Shown: in pieces, positions 12,097-23,578 of the stretch
Numbering within the stretch: the stretch's first letter is position 1
Layout: each line of letters begins with the position of its first letter
Origin: Euglena gracilis
Taxonomy: Eukaryota > Euglenida > Euglenophyceae > Euglenales
Length of the DNA stretch: 64,000 bases
Direction of reading: 5' to 3'
Assembly: GCA_039621445.1 (NCBI GenBank)
Contig: CP154957.1
Coordinates: forward strand, 33,497,979 to 33,561,978
Translations under genes and position numbers: made by a program
The notes under the pieces: generated by a model
Seen by the model: only the letters and a program-made list of their open reading frames with translations
Databases searched by the model: none
What the model was told of the DNA's origin: nothing

Positions 12097-13192
12097 TTGA
12101 CATGTTGCTGGGGGGGGGGGGCATTTTTGTCCACCATTTTACACGTTTCTGAAGGCTCTGGTAAAGCAGAGTGTCTCATTTTTCGTCCATGGAATGTATT
12201 TTCCCAAGTAAACGATTTTCTGGGTGCTGGGTGAGGGGTGTTGGACATTGCACCCCTGGGGACTGAGCATTTTCTAAAGGTGGCTGGGGGGTTGTGCATG
12301 CTCTGCTCAAAGGCTCTCTGATCCTCCACTTTGTCATTGGTGTTGTCGATTGACATACCGCAGTGGCCCCTTTTTGCGTCTCCCTCTTGTTTTGGTTTGG
12401 CCCTGCCATGGGCATTGACACACAATGTTGAGGGAGGGTTGTGCCCTTATCCTCCACTTCCCCTTTGGGGGCACCCTCCTGCGGCTGCCACCGTGCTTTG
12501 AAACCCCCCTGCTGGGGGATAGCCTTTTAGCTTCTGGGGGTTTTCCCCTTCTGATAATTGATGGCCCCAGTGGCCTTGAAATTGTTGATTTTATTGATGA
12601 TAATTCTGGCCCCCACTGGCCCTCTTGAATGTTTTATACTCCCCATTGACTTCTCTTCGATCTTGGGCGCCATGCCCATTGAAAATTTGGGGGGCCAATG
12701 GGGGCCCATCCTTTACCCCTGATGGGGTGTGATGAAGAAATGGTTGGGGTGGTGTTGTGGACCTGTCCTGCCCCTGCCACTAGGCATTTGTTTGTGGAAA
12801 CGGCCACCCCGGCCTTGGTATTGTTGGCCACCCTGGCCTTTGTTCCATCGGCCACCATGGCCATTGCTGTTGTGGCCGCCATGGCCCAGCTTGCTGTTGT
12901 GGCCTGCATGGCCCAGCTTGAACAATGTATTGGTGTAATTAGGATATGGGCCTCCATGGCCCTTGCTGTAGTGGCATGACAGCTGCCTTGGATTTTGTGT
13001 CCTTCGGGTTTTTCTTACCACTGTCTGCCAAAGTCTGTGGTTGTCACTTGGTGGGTTTTTCAAAACTTTTTCTGGGGAGGATGGGACAGCCACGGATCGC
13101 CACGGTTGCACCGCGCCGTCAGGTCGTCCAGCTGTAGCGGCAGCCACTTCTTGTTGTTCAGTGATGCTCTTCTTCGTGTTGGCAAATTGTAT
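12097..13192 (-). pseudogene. DIRS gag-like, Gly/His-rich (unit 2)
   Basis: Same protein as in unit 1 but the first ATG reads ATA in this copy, so the open frame begins only at an internal Met (13147, MAAATAGRPDGAVQPW). GHGG-type repeats follow, then Gln/Gly-rich frames and the linker into RT. Start loss plus frame changes argue against function. Confidence 0.65.
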
Positions 13193-13479
13193 TTTTTATT
13201 GGAGTCTTCAAATGTCAACATTTTCTGATTTGATATTCTCTACGAGCGTCGCCTCCCGGATAACTTGATTGACTTAACTCTTTCAAATTTAATTTTCCAG
13301 GTCCCTGAATTGAAGTTCCCTTCTTCAGGGTGTAGGAAGGGCAAATTAAGAATAAGCCAACTCCGGCGAAAAATGGCACTAAGCGGGACCTCCAAACCCA
13401 GCGCAACGAACACTCCAAACAGCACCGCCGGCGAGCAAGGCATGGCCTCACAAGGGGAAAGTGCGGAGCCCGAGGTGTC

Positions 13480-13881
13480 CCCAAAAACCCTACCCCAGGG
13501 GTCGGTTCGGGTGCTATGTGGTGCCTTCCCCTAGCACCCCCCCGTGGCACAAGCCTGAGAGGGCGGAGGACCCAGCGCCCCCCTGCCGCTGCAGCTTTGG
13601 AGGAGGAGTCATCGCAGAGGAGGAGTTTGCCGGCGTGCCTGCTGGCCAGCGAGTTGAAGTTTTCCCAGCAGCTGTAAAAATACAGCGGCGTTTTGCTGCA
13701 CACTCACTTCTTGCCACCCTCTTCCGCCTTCCATCGTCGGCTTCCGCATGGCAATATGCCTCTTGTGTCCTCTCCGCTGATGGTGCCGGGCTATTTTCAA
13801 AATTACTTGGGAATTTTTTTTGTTATAATCTGCCATACCACCGGGGAGCCTCTGAGGGACGGATCCCCCCCCATCTGTGTC
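13480..13881. repeat. 0.4-kb spacer between DIRS units 2 and 3
   Basis: Second copy of the spacer described at 8613-9015; differences are a few single bases and homopolymer lengths. Confidence 0.7.
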
Positions 13882-14125
13882 GTACTCCCTCGAGGAAAAC
13901 CGACAAGGGAGGAAGGAACACCGAGGGCGAAGCACCTCGCCGGCGGTGTTGTTTGGATTGTGGTGCGTTGGGTTAGGAGTACCTGCTTAGTGCCGCCTCG
14001 TCGGAGTTGGCTGACGATGCTGCTCCGACTTGGCGACGTGACTTCTGCCCCTTGGGGGGTCCCCCCCCCCCCCCCCCGGGCCCCCTTGGTTTTGGTGTGC
14101 GAGGGCTTTTGAAGTCAAATTTCCT

Positions 14126-15219
14126 TTAAGGATGGGGGGGGTCGGGCTCACAAGGTCTTTGTGCTTCGCCCTCGGTGTCCCTTCCTCCCTTGTCGGTTTT
14201 CTTCGAGGGAGTAGGAGACACCTCGGACTCCGCACTTTGCCCTTGTGAGGCCTGATTGTGCACTGAATCTAGGGGGGCCAGGGCATTTTCCAGGGCACCT
14301 TGGGCACCAAGTCGTTGATAATGGGCTGTCAAAGCCTCCACCCCCCTCCACTGACCACTGACCAATTTCACAAACTTCTTGGGCAGAAAGGCCCAATTTT
14401 TTGAGTAAACCAATTGCTGCCCCTCTGGTGGAGTGGGACCCCACACCTGGGGGGTATTTCATGTTTGGCCAAAAAAAAATTTGTGATAGAAGCAATGGTG
14501 TCTGCACTTATTGGCTCTGAAGAGGGGTTTCAATGAAATCAGGAGGGGGCCCCCAGGTCTCACAAATAATCGTGTGGCAGCCACATAACCCATCATTAAA
14601 TGAAAAGGGCTTCTTTATGGGCACTGGGGTATTAACACTACTCTTTCCCACTTGTGAAATTTTTGGCCCTTACGTTTAATTTTGGTGAAGGGTGCCCTAC
14701 CCAACACACTGGTGGTTGGTTTGACTTGTGCCAGGTCGGAATATCTGTATAAACAGAGGATTCGTGAGCAAAAAAATCAGTTGTTTACGCAATGTACAAA
14801 TATCAGTGGGCGTGGGCGCCCTTGCCAGCCCCAGGAGGATTGGGAGGGGGTCCCAAAATGCTCCATACTTCTCCAGATTTTGGTTCCAAAGCCTCTTGTA
14901 GGGGGTTAACAGGGTGTGGAATCTCAGCCCACCAAACCCAGGAATCAAAAGCATAGCACTATATGCATTACGGGCTTGGGATTTGGAAAATTGGAATAAT
15001 TCAATTAAATCGTCAGCCACTTGGTCTGTGGTGGCTTCAGGGGGGGGACACCCCCATTTGTTCCAAAATTACCCACAGAAGTGCAAAAGCACTCTGATAA
15101 CGTTTTAAGCTGGGGTTACTCCCCCAGGAAATCGTCAATGGTCTGAATCTGAATTTGTTTCTCCTCCGAAATTTTCCTGAGCAAATTATGCAAAACAGGG
15201 GCCGCCTGGGGTGTGGCAT
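14126..15219 (-). pseudogene. DIRS tyrosine recombinase (unit 3)
   Basis: As in unit 2, HSTRGAAIGLLKK (frame 14507-14148) and ALTAHYQRLG (frame 14446-14126) are separated by the 7-bp tandem duplication, here at about 14349-14362. The core-binding segment is at 15020-14697. The shared lesion shows units 2, 3 and 4 descend from one broken copy. Confidence 0.75.
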
Positions 15220-15456
15220 TTGCTCCCCCTGCAGTTGGTGAACATACCGCTGAAGGGGGTGATTTTCAGGCAGGGGTCCCTGGAACTTTAATTTTTATTA
15301 ATTGGAGCCACCATGTTGCTGAATCCCAGCAGGGTTGACCATCAAAACTCTGGTCTAGGGAATCATTTTCAACCTGGGTACAAATTGTTGAATTATTTTC
15401 CAGGGGGGGTTTGCATAAAGATCCCCCATTTTGTCCAGTGAGACATTGTAATGCAT

Positions 15457-16966
15457 TTACTGCTGTGGCTTCCAAATGGGGCCACCTGGCCGCAAAATTG
15501 GCAGTTTTTTGTTACCTGGGGAGGCAAATAAATCTGTTTCAAGATTTCTGAAATCTGTGCAGTGCTTTCTGAGCCATTGAAAAAGTTGGGGGTCTAATGA
15601 GCAATCCCCCTGTCCATTTCCCATCTGCTGATTTGGCTCTGCTCTGCAGTATTTTGAAGGTACCCAGTTGACTTGGAGGTTTACTTGGTGCTCCATGCAA
15701 CGCTTGAAAAATGGTCTCAGCATTTTGTTGAAGGGGTCATTTCTGCCCCCACATTTTTTTGGTAAAAGTAAATTACCTGGTTGTCCACTGATAAGGAAAC
15801 GGGTTTCTCCAGGTTTGCTCAAACTTTTCACAGTGCTGATTGCTGCACTGAGCTCCTGTACATTGATCTGCAAATGGAGACTTTTCTCCAAAATTCCTTC
15901 ACAATTTCTCCTGTATGGATGTCCAGCCCCCTCCCCCCAAGGCATGGGTGCTGCTGTCTGAGTGCAACACTCTGGTTGCATTTTGGGGGAAGGGTCTGCC
16001 CCCCAGGTGTCCAGCAGAATTTTTATTTCCCTTAATTTGGCCTTCATTTCCTGGGACATGGGGTGTTTTGAGTCCCAGGGGGCTGTGGAATTTGCCACCA
16101 AAAAAATTGCCAGGGTGTCTGTAAAAGCCTTTAAAACGGGCATGGCCATTAAATTGCATCTTATTTGGCCCAAAATGGCAGCCAATTGCCTTTTTGACAT
16201 GTAATCTTTTTTCACAACTTTTCCCAGCTCCTTTTTTGTGGTTTTGGCTTTCTGGGGTGGCACCTGCAACTTTCCTTCCTGGAAGTTCAGTTGAAAACCC
16301 AGATGGGTTACCACTTGGGTGGGCTGGAGGGTGGACTTTTTCACATTAATTTTGAACCCAGAATAAAGCAAATCTTTGACAACTGTGTTCAGTTTATTTT
16401 GTAAAATGTTTGGGGTGGGGGCCACCAGCAAAATGTCGTCCACGCAAATGAAGACCTGCATGCCCCTTTTTCTCCACAGGTTTTTGAACGTTTTTATCAC
16501 TGACATAAAAATTTGGGGCATTGCTTTTAGCCCAAAGCAGCCTGTTTGAAATTCCCAGGTCTGCCCCCCTACTGGTGCCTTAAAATGGCCTTAGGCCTGG
16601 ACTTAATGGAATAAGAAAACAGGCATCCTTCAGGTCTATTTTTGCTGCCCAGTGTCCCTTTTTCCAAAACAGGAAAAATGTGTTGGAATCCAGCTTGAAA
16701 GGTGTTGCTTGAAACTGCTGATTTATTTCTCTGCAGTCGCTGATCATTCTCCATTTGGTTGTTCCCTTCTGGTTTTGAAATTAAAAACAATGGGACGAAA
16801 TGACGGGTTCCTGAATCCCAAACGTGTTTCCCTGACCCAGGTTTTTTGTAAGCCAGCAGAATTGTTTCTGCCTGGTTCAGGTCCAGGTTGGCTCTGGGTT
16901 TTGGGTGGGTGGACAATTTTGGGGGGATTTATCCGGGGGGGTTTAATTGAATTTTTTATCAATTGA
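15457..16966 (-). pseudogene. DIRS reverse transcriptase and RNase H (unit 3)
   Basis: Frame 16521-15457 is open for 354 residues: MPQIFMSVIKTFKNLWRK, CVDDILLVAPTPN, the RT thumb, RNase H with QELSAAISTVKSL, and VNWVPSKYCRAEP. In the RNase H block the VDNQ aspartate region reads differently (TRFLISGQPG) because of local indels. The RT amino terminus lies in other frames up to 16966. Longest preserved pol of the array, still split. Confidence 0.8.
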
Positions 16967-18060
16967 CATGTTGCTGGGGGGGAATTTTTTGTCCACCATT
17001 TTACACGTTTCTGAAGGCTCTGGTAAAGCGGAGTGTCTCCCCATTTTTCGTCCATGGAACGTATTTTCCCAAGTAAACGATTTTCTGGGTGCTGGGTGAG
17101 GGGTGTTGGACATTGCACCCCTGGGGACTGAGCATTTTCTAAAGGTGGCTGGGGGGTTGTGCATGCTCTGCTCAAAGGCTCTCTGATCCTCCACTTTGTC
17201 ATTGGTGTTGTCGATTGACATACCATAGTGGCCCCTTTTTGGGTCTCCCTCTTGTTTTGGTTTGCCCCTGCCATGGGCATTGACACACAATGTTGAGGGA
17301 GGGTTGCGCCCTTGTCCTCCACTTCCCCTTTGGGGGCATCCTCCTGCGGCTGCCACCGTGCATTGAAACCCCCCTGCTGGGGGATAGCCTTTTAGCTTCT
17401 GGGGTTTTTCCCCTTCTGATAATTGATGGCCCCAGTGGCCTTGAAATTGTCGATTTCGTTGATGATAATTCTGGCCCCACTGGCCCTCTTGAATGTTTTA
17501 TACTCCGCATTGACTTCTCTTCGATCTTGGGCGCCATGCCCATTGAAAATTTGGGGGGCCACTGGGGGCCCATCCTTTACCCCTGATGGGGTGTGATGAA
17601 GAAATGGTTGGGGTGGTGTTGTGGACCTGTCCTGCCCCTGCCACTAGGCATTTGTTTGTGGAAACGGCCACCCCGGCCTTGGTATTGTTGGCCACCCTGG
17701 CCTTTGTTCCATCGGCCACCATGGCCATTGCTGTTGTGGCCGCCATGGCCCAGCTTGCTGTTGTGGCCTGCATGGCCCAGCTTGAACAATGTATTGGTGT
17801 AATTGGGATGTGGGCCTCCATGGCCCTTGCTGTAGTGGCATGACAGCTGCCTTGGATTTTTGTGTCCTTCGGGTTTTTCTTACCACTGTCTGCCGAAGTC
17901 TGTGGTTGTCACTGGGTGGGTTTTTCAAAACTTTTTCTGGGGAGGATGGGACAGCCACGGATCGCCACGGTTGCACCGCGCCGTCAGGTCGTCCAGCTGT
18001 AGCGGCAGCCACTTCTTGTTGTTCAGTGATGCTCTTCTTCGTGTTGGCAAATTGTATTTT
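16967..18060 (-). pseudogene. DIRS gag-like, Gly/His-rich (unit 3)
   Basis: Third copy of the gag-like region, with GHGG repeats in frame 17789-17577 and the proline/lysine-rich linker in frames 17573-17199 and 17356-16943. The original start codon is changed as in unit 2. Confidence 0.6.
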
Positions 18061-18344
18061 TCATTGAAGTCTTCAAATGTCAACAATTTCTTATTTGATA
18101 TTCTCTACGCGCGTCGCCTCCCGGATAACTTGATTGACTTAACTCTTTCAAATTTAATTTTCCAGGTCCCTGAATTGAAGTTCCCTTCTTCAGGGTGTAG
18201 GAAGGGCAAATTAAGAATCAGACAACTCCGGCGAAAAATGGCACTAAGCGGGACCTCCAAACCCAGCGCAACGAACACTCCAAACAGCACCGCCGGCGAG
18301 CAGGGCATGGCCTCACAAGGGGAAAGTGCGGAGCCCGAGGTGTC

Positions 18345-18746
18345 CCCAAAAACCCTACCCCAGGGGTCGGTTCGGGTGCTATGTGGTGCCTTCCCCTAGC
18401 ACCCCCCCGTGGCACAAGCCTGAGAGGGCGGAGGACCCAGCGCCTCCCTGCCGCTGCAGCTTTGGAGGAGGAGTCATCGCAGAGGAGGAGTTTGCCGGCG
18501 TGCCTGCTGGCCAGCGAGTTGAAGTTTTCCCAGCAGCTGTAAAAATACAGCGGCGTTTTTTTGCACACTCACTTCTTGCCACCCTCTTCCGCCTTCCATC
18601 GTCGGCTTCCGCATGGCAATATGCCTCTTGTGTCCTCTCCGCTGATGGTGCCGGGCTATTTTCAAAATTACTTGGGAATTTTTTTGTTATAATCTGCCAT
18701 ACCACCGGGGAGCCTCTGAGGGACGGATTCCCCCCCCATCTGTGTC
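18345..18746. repeat. 0.4-kb spacer between DIRS units 3 and 4
   Basis: Third copy of the spacer described at 8613-9015. Confidence 0.7.
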
Positions 18747-18851
18747 GTACTCCCTCGAGGAAAACCGACAAGGGAGGAAGGGACACCGAGGGCGAAGCAC
18801 CTCGCCGGCGGTGTTGTTTGGATTGTGGTGCGTTGGGTTAGGAGTACCTGC

Positions 18852-19930
18852 TTAGTGCCGCCTCGTCGGAGTTGGCTGACGATGCTGCTCCGACTTGGCG
18901 ACGTGACTTCTGCCCCTTGGGGGGTCCCCCCCCTCCCGCCCTGGGCCCCTTTGTTTTTGGTGAGCGAGGGCTTTTGAAGTCAAATTTCCTTTAAGGGTGG
19001 GGGGGTCGGGCTCACAAGGTCTTTGTGCTTCGCCCTCGGTGTCCCTTCCTCCCTTGTCGGTTTTCCTCGAGGGAGTAGGAGACACCTCGGGCTCCGCACT
19101 TTGCCCTTGTGAGGCCTGATTGTGCACTGAATCTAGGGGGGCCAGGGCACCTTGGGCACCAAGTCGTAGATAATGGGCTGTCAAAGCCTCCACCCCCCTC
19201 CACTGACCACTGACCAATTTCACAAACTTCTTGGGCAGAAAGGCCCAATTGTTTGAGTAAACCAATTGCTGCCCCTCTGGTGGAGTGGGACCCCACACCT
19301 GGGAGGGTATCCCATGTTTGGCCAAAAAAAAATTTGTGATAGAAGCAATGGTGTCTGCACTTATTGGCTCTGAAGAGGGGTTTCAATGAAATAAGGTGGT
19401 GGCCCCCAGGTCTCACAAATAATCGTGTGGCAGCCACATAACCCATCATTAAATGAAAAGGGCTTCTTTATGGGCACTGGGGTATTAACACTACTCTTTC
19501 CCACTTGTGAAATTTTTGGCCCTTACGTTTAATTTTGGTGAAGGGTGCCCTACCCAACACACTGGTGGTTGGTTTGACTTGTGCCAGGTCGGAATATCTG
19601 TATAAACAGAGGATTCGTGAGCAAAAAAATCAGTTGTGTACGCAATGTACAAACAACAGTGGGCGTGGGCGCCCTTGCCAGCCCCAGGAGGATTGGGAGG
19701 GGGTCCCAAAATGCTCCATACTTCTCCAGATTTTGGTTCCAAAGCCTCTTGTAGGTGGTTAACAGGGTGTGGAATCTCAGCCCACCAAACCCAGGAATCA
19801 AAAGCACAGCACTATATGCATTACGGGCTTGGGCTTTGGAAAATTGGAATAATTGAATTAAATCGTCAGCCACTTTGGTCTGTGGTGGCTTCAGGGGGGG
19901 GACACCCCCAAGTGTTCCAAAATGACCCAC
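18852..19930 (-). pseudogene. DIRS tyrosine recombinase (unit 4)
   Basis: Same broken recombinase as in units 2 and 3, including the 7-bp duplication (about 19203-19216). Frame 19449-19012 carries HSTRGAAIGLLKQLGL and frame 19325-18852 carries GVEALTAHYLRLG. A further internal deletion removes part of the ALENALAPL stretch. Confidence 0.7.
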
Positions 19931-20178
19931 AGAAGTGCAAAAGCACTCTGATAACGTTTTAAGCTGGGGTTACTCCCCAGGAAATCGTCAATGGTCTGAA
20001 TCTGAATTTGTTTCCCCTCCGAAATTTTCCTGAGCAAATCATGCAAAACAGGGGCCGCCTGGGGTGTGGCATTTGCTCCCCCTGCAGTTGGTGAACATAC
20101 CGCTGAAGGGGGTGATTTTCAGGTAGGGGTCCCTGGAAGATTCATTTTTATTAATTGGAGCCACCATGTTGCTGAATC

Positions 20179-21817
20179 TCAGCAGGGGTGACCATCAAAA
20201 CTTTGGTCTTGGGAAACATTTTCAACCTGGGTAGAAATTGTTGAATTATTGTACAGGGGGGGTTTGCATAAAGATCCCCCATTTTGTCCAGTGGACATTG
20301 TCACTGCTGTGACCTCCAAGTGAGGCCACCTGGCCGCAAAATTGGGCAGTTTTTTGTTACCTGGGAATGCAAATAAATCTGTTTCCAGATTTATGAAATC
20401 TTCGAATTGCTGTCTGAGCCATTGAAAAAGTTGGGGGTCTAAGGAGCAATCCCCCTGTCCATTTCCCATCTGCTTAGTCTTAGTAGGTCTGCCAGGCATT
20501 TTTTTTTAAGGCACCCAGTTCAGTTGAAGGTTTACTTGTTTTTCCATGCACCACTTGAAAAGTGGTCTCAGCATTTTGTTGAATGGGTCCTTTCTGCCCC
20601 CACCTTTTGTGAAGTAATAGTAAATTACCTGGTTGTCCGCTGACAAAGAAACAGTTTCTCCAGGTTTACTCAAACTTTTTACACTGCTGATTGCTGCACT
20701 GATCTCCTTCGCATTTGTGTGTAAAGTGGAATCTTTTTTCCAAAATTCCCGAACAATTCTCCTGTGTGGATGTCCAGCCCACCCCCCCCCCCCAAGGCAT
20801 GGGTGCTGCTGTCTGAGTGCAACTCTCTGGTTGCATTTTGGGGGAAGGTTCTTCCCCCCAGGTGTCTAGCAGAATTTTTATTTCCCTTGATTGGGCCTTG
20901 ATTTCCCGGGACATGGGGTGTTTTGAGTCCCAGGGGGCTGTGGAATTTGCCACCAAAAAAATTGCCAGGGTGTCTGTAAAAGCCTTTAAAAAGGGCAGGG
21001 CCATTAGGTTGCATCTTATTTGGCCCAAAATGGCAGCCAACTGCCTTTTTGACATGTAATCTTTTTTCACAACATTTCCCAGCTCCTTTTTTTATGGTTT
21101 TGGCTTTTTGGGGGGGGCACCTGCAACTTTCCTTCCTGGAAGTTCAGTTGAAAACCCAGATGGGTTACCATTTGGGTGGGCTGGAGGGTGGACTTTTTTA
21201 TATTGATTTTGAACCCAGAATACAGCAAATCTTTGACGACTGTGTTCAGCTGTTTTTGTAAAGTTTTTTTGGGTGGGGGCCACCAGCAAAATGTCGTCTA
21301 CGCAAATAAAGACCTGGATGCCCCTTTTTCTCCACAGGTTTTTGAACGTTTTCATCACTGACAAAAAAAAACTTGGGGCATTACTTTTATCCCAAAGCAG
21401 CCTGTTTGAAATTCCCAGGTCTGCCCCACTACCTGGTGCCATAAAAATGGCCTTAGGCCTGGACTTAGTGGAATGTGAAAATAGGCATCCTTCAGGTCTA
21501 TTTTTGCTGCCCAGTGGCATTTTTCCAACACTGGAAAAATGTGCTGGATATGATCCAACTTGAAAGGTTTTACTTGAAATTGCTGATTTATTTCTCTGCA
21601 GTCGCTGATCATTCTCCACTTGGTTGTTCTCCCCTCTGGTTTTGAAATTAAAAACCATGGGATGAAATGCTGGGTTTCTGAAACCCAAGCTCGTTTCACT
21701 GACCCAGGTTTTTCGTAATCCAGTAGAATTGTTTCTGCCTTGTTCAGGTCCAAGTTGGCTCTGGGTTTTGGGTGGGTGGACAATTTGGGGGGATTTACCC
21801 AGGTGGTTCAATTCCAT
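20179..21817 (-). pseudogene. DIRS reverse transcriptase and RNase H (unit 4)
   Basis: Diverged pol: frame 21783-21355 holds WRMISDCREINQQF, KIDLKDAYFHIPLSPGLRPF and GCFGIKVMPQVF; frame 21817-21092 holds CVDDILLVAPTQKN; frame 21070-20666 the connection region; frame 20499-20179 the QMGNGQGDCSLDPQLFQWL and DLFAFPGNKKLP part. Several frameshifts. Confidence 0.75.
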
Positions 21818-22335
21818 TTTTGGTCATTTGAAATGTTGCCGGGGGGGCATGTTTTGACCACCGTTGCAGACTTTTTTGAAGTCTGTGGTACAGGGAGTGT
21901 CTCCCCTGTTTTCCTCCATGGACTTTATTTTCCCAACTGGATGATTTTCTGGGGCCTGGGTGGAGGGTGTTGGACATTTCAAGGCCCCTAGAGCCCCTAG
22001 GGCTTGAGCCCTTGGAAAATGAAATTGTTCCTGGGGGGATGTGCATGCACTCTCTCCCTCTCTGCTCACACTCTCTCTGAAGGATGTTGTTGTTGGTTTC
22101 CATACCATAGGGCTTACTGCCCCGGATTTGCCTATCTAGCCTTCTTGATGTTGATGGTGTTGGTAGCCATACCATAGGGGGGCCACTGTGGGTCCCCCCC
22201 TTGTTGATTGAGCAGGAATAAGCGCTGGTGGGGAGTCTCCCCCTCCCTGTTCTTCCTGGATGGTCCTGGGCCATCTTCCTCCTGGGGCTGGGCCGGGGGG
22301 CTGCCCAGTTAAATACAAAGCCCTTGCAGGGCTGC
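21795..22335 (-). pseudogene. DIRS gag-like, unit 4, part before the LTR insertion
   Basis: Frame 22415-21795 includes PCKGFVFNWAAPRPSPRRK, a Pro/Arg-rich stretch and the linker into RT (SLYHRLQKSLQRWSKHAPP). Only the part left of 22336 belongs to the DIRS gag; residues encoded right of that point are LTR sequence. With one CTGC copy removed the frame continues into 31037 and onward as EAKGQ followed by PCKGF. Confidence 0.65.
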
Positions 22336-22768
22336 TGTGTACCAGGCAGCATGAACATGGCACTGTGCATAGCAGCAATCTGCAGAATGTACAGTGGCAT
22401 GCCAGATAGTATCATTCCAGGTTCTGCAATACAAATTGCAGAATTAGGAATGGCCTATCCTATCTCGGATCTGCCTTCTCTTTTCACAGGTGGTATTATT
22501 TTATTCCATTCTGGTCTTTGATTCAAGACTTGAGTTTCAAGTTTGATTTTTCTGATTTGAAGTCCTGAAAGGACAGCCAAGAACTTGGCATCGATTTCCG
22601 TAGCCCATAGGGCTCATCCACCTGCCTTGTGCTCTGCATAAGCCCAAAGGCAATAAAAACTAATAGTTAAGTGAAAGACTTTCTTTTTTTGTTACTCTCC
22701 TGGTTCTGTTCCCACGGGAGGGTGTAAGTAGGCCGACAGGCAGTGGGAATAGAGTCAGGGGACGTACA
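22336..22768 (+). repeat. 5' LTR of element 1
   Basis: 433 bp, begins TG and ends CA. Contains AATAAA at about 22651 as a possible polyadenylation signal and a short palindrome TCTGCAATACAAATTGCAGA near 22423. By eye it matches the 3' LTR base for base over the stretches compared. Confidence 0.9.
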
Positions 22769-22770
22769 CT

Positions 22771-22780
22771 TGGTAGCAGA
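22771..22780 (+). promoter_or_regulatory. Primer binding site of element 1 (initiator-Met type)
   Basis: TGGTAGCAGA starts two bases after the LTR. It is complementary to the 3' end expected for a eukaryotic initiator methionine tRNA (ending UCUGCUACCA), the usual primer for many LTR retrotransposons. Confidence 0.75.
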
Positions 22781-23022
22781 TTTGGTTTTTTTTCCTACGC
22801 CCCTTCTCCCCCCTTCTCCCCCTCATCTTAACAGGTGACTTCAAACAGTGAGTGGTGCTGAGCCTATAGGCTACAAAGCATCCACGAGCTGTTTGGAGCC
22901 AACTTCCAAGCACAGGTACAAGCTTCAGGAGGCTCTGGGCAGTATACGCTGCCAACTCCTTCTAAGTTTGTTCCTTTGCTTACCTTTTTGGGTTTGCTTG
23001 TGTTTTTTATGCAAATAAAAAT

Positions 23023-23536
23023 ATGCAGAGCTCAAGCACCAACACACTCATTGATTACCAAGAATTAAATGGTTCTTTGAGAAGCACTTCACATGAATTG
23101 TCACAAGAGGAGTATACGCTCCAATCAAGGTATACCCCCAGCTCTATTGAGCATCCCCCCACACAAGTCCTCAGCTCTATTGAGCATCCCCCCACCCAAA
23201 TCCCCATCTCCATTGAGCATCCCCCCACCCAAATTAACAGCTCTATTGAGCACCCCCCCACCCAATTGTCCAGCTCTATCGAGCATTCCCAACCCCAACG
23301 GGGTGCAAACCTAATGGTGCCTCATCCCCCCGCCCAATGGGCTCCCCCACACCTATCGGTGTCCAGCAGCTCTATCGAGCTGCCCATAGCCCAACAGGCT
23401 CAACCACTTTTGGTGGAAAGCCGATTGGCTGACAGTTTTACCCCCCAGCGAGATATCGCACCAATGCCGATAGGCACATTTGATTCTGAGGCGGTTGCGC
23501 CACATCAACTTTTTGTTGAGGTTGGGTTAGAAATAC

Positions 23537-23578
<42 letters not shown>

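Larger units (their letters stand above)
9016..13479 (-). mobile_element. DIRS-type retrotransposon, array unit 2
   Basis: Near copy of unit 1 at an offset of about 4.85-4.87 kb. The 3' terminal arm at 9016-9069 is an inverted match to 9297-9349, and the 5' terminal arm at about 13440-13479 is an inverted match to 9350-9395. These two adjacent internal segments form the DIRS internal complementary region. Gag, RT/RNase H and recombinase follow in order on the minus strand, all frameshifted. Confidence 0.85.
13882..18344 (-). mobile_element. DIRS-type retrotransposon, array unit 3
   Basis: Third near-identical unit, offset about 4.865 kb from unit 2, with the same terminal arms and internal complementary region (about 14163-14260). 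It carries the longest intact pol segment of the array (354 residues, 16521-15457). Confidence 0.85.
18747..22335 (-). mobile_element. DIRS-type retrotransposon, unit 4, 3' part
   Basis: The recombinase end of a fourth unit. From 18747 to about 20.1 kb it is near-identical to units 2 and 3. From there to 22335 it is clearly diverged (for example GNKKLPNFAARWPHLEV in place of GNKKLPILRPGG). It stops abruptly at 22335, where LTR element 1 begins; the rest of this unit continues at 31037. The 4-bp CTGC at 22332-22335 is repeated at 31037-31040. Confidence 0.85.
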
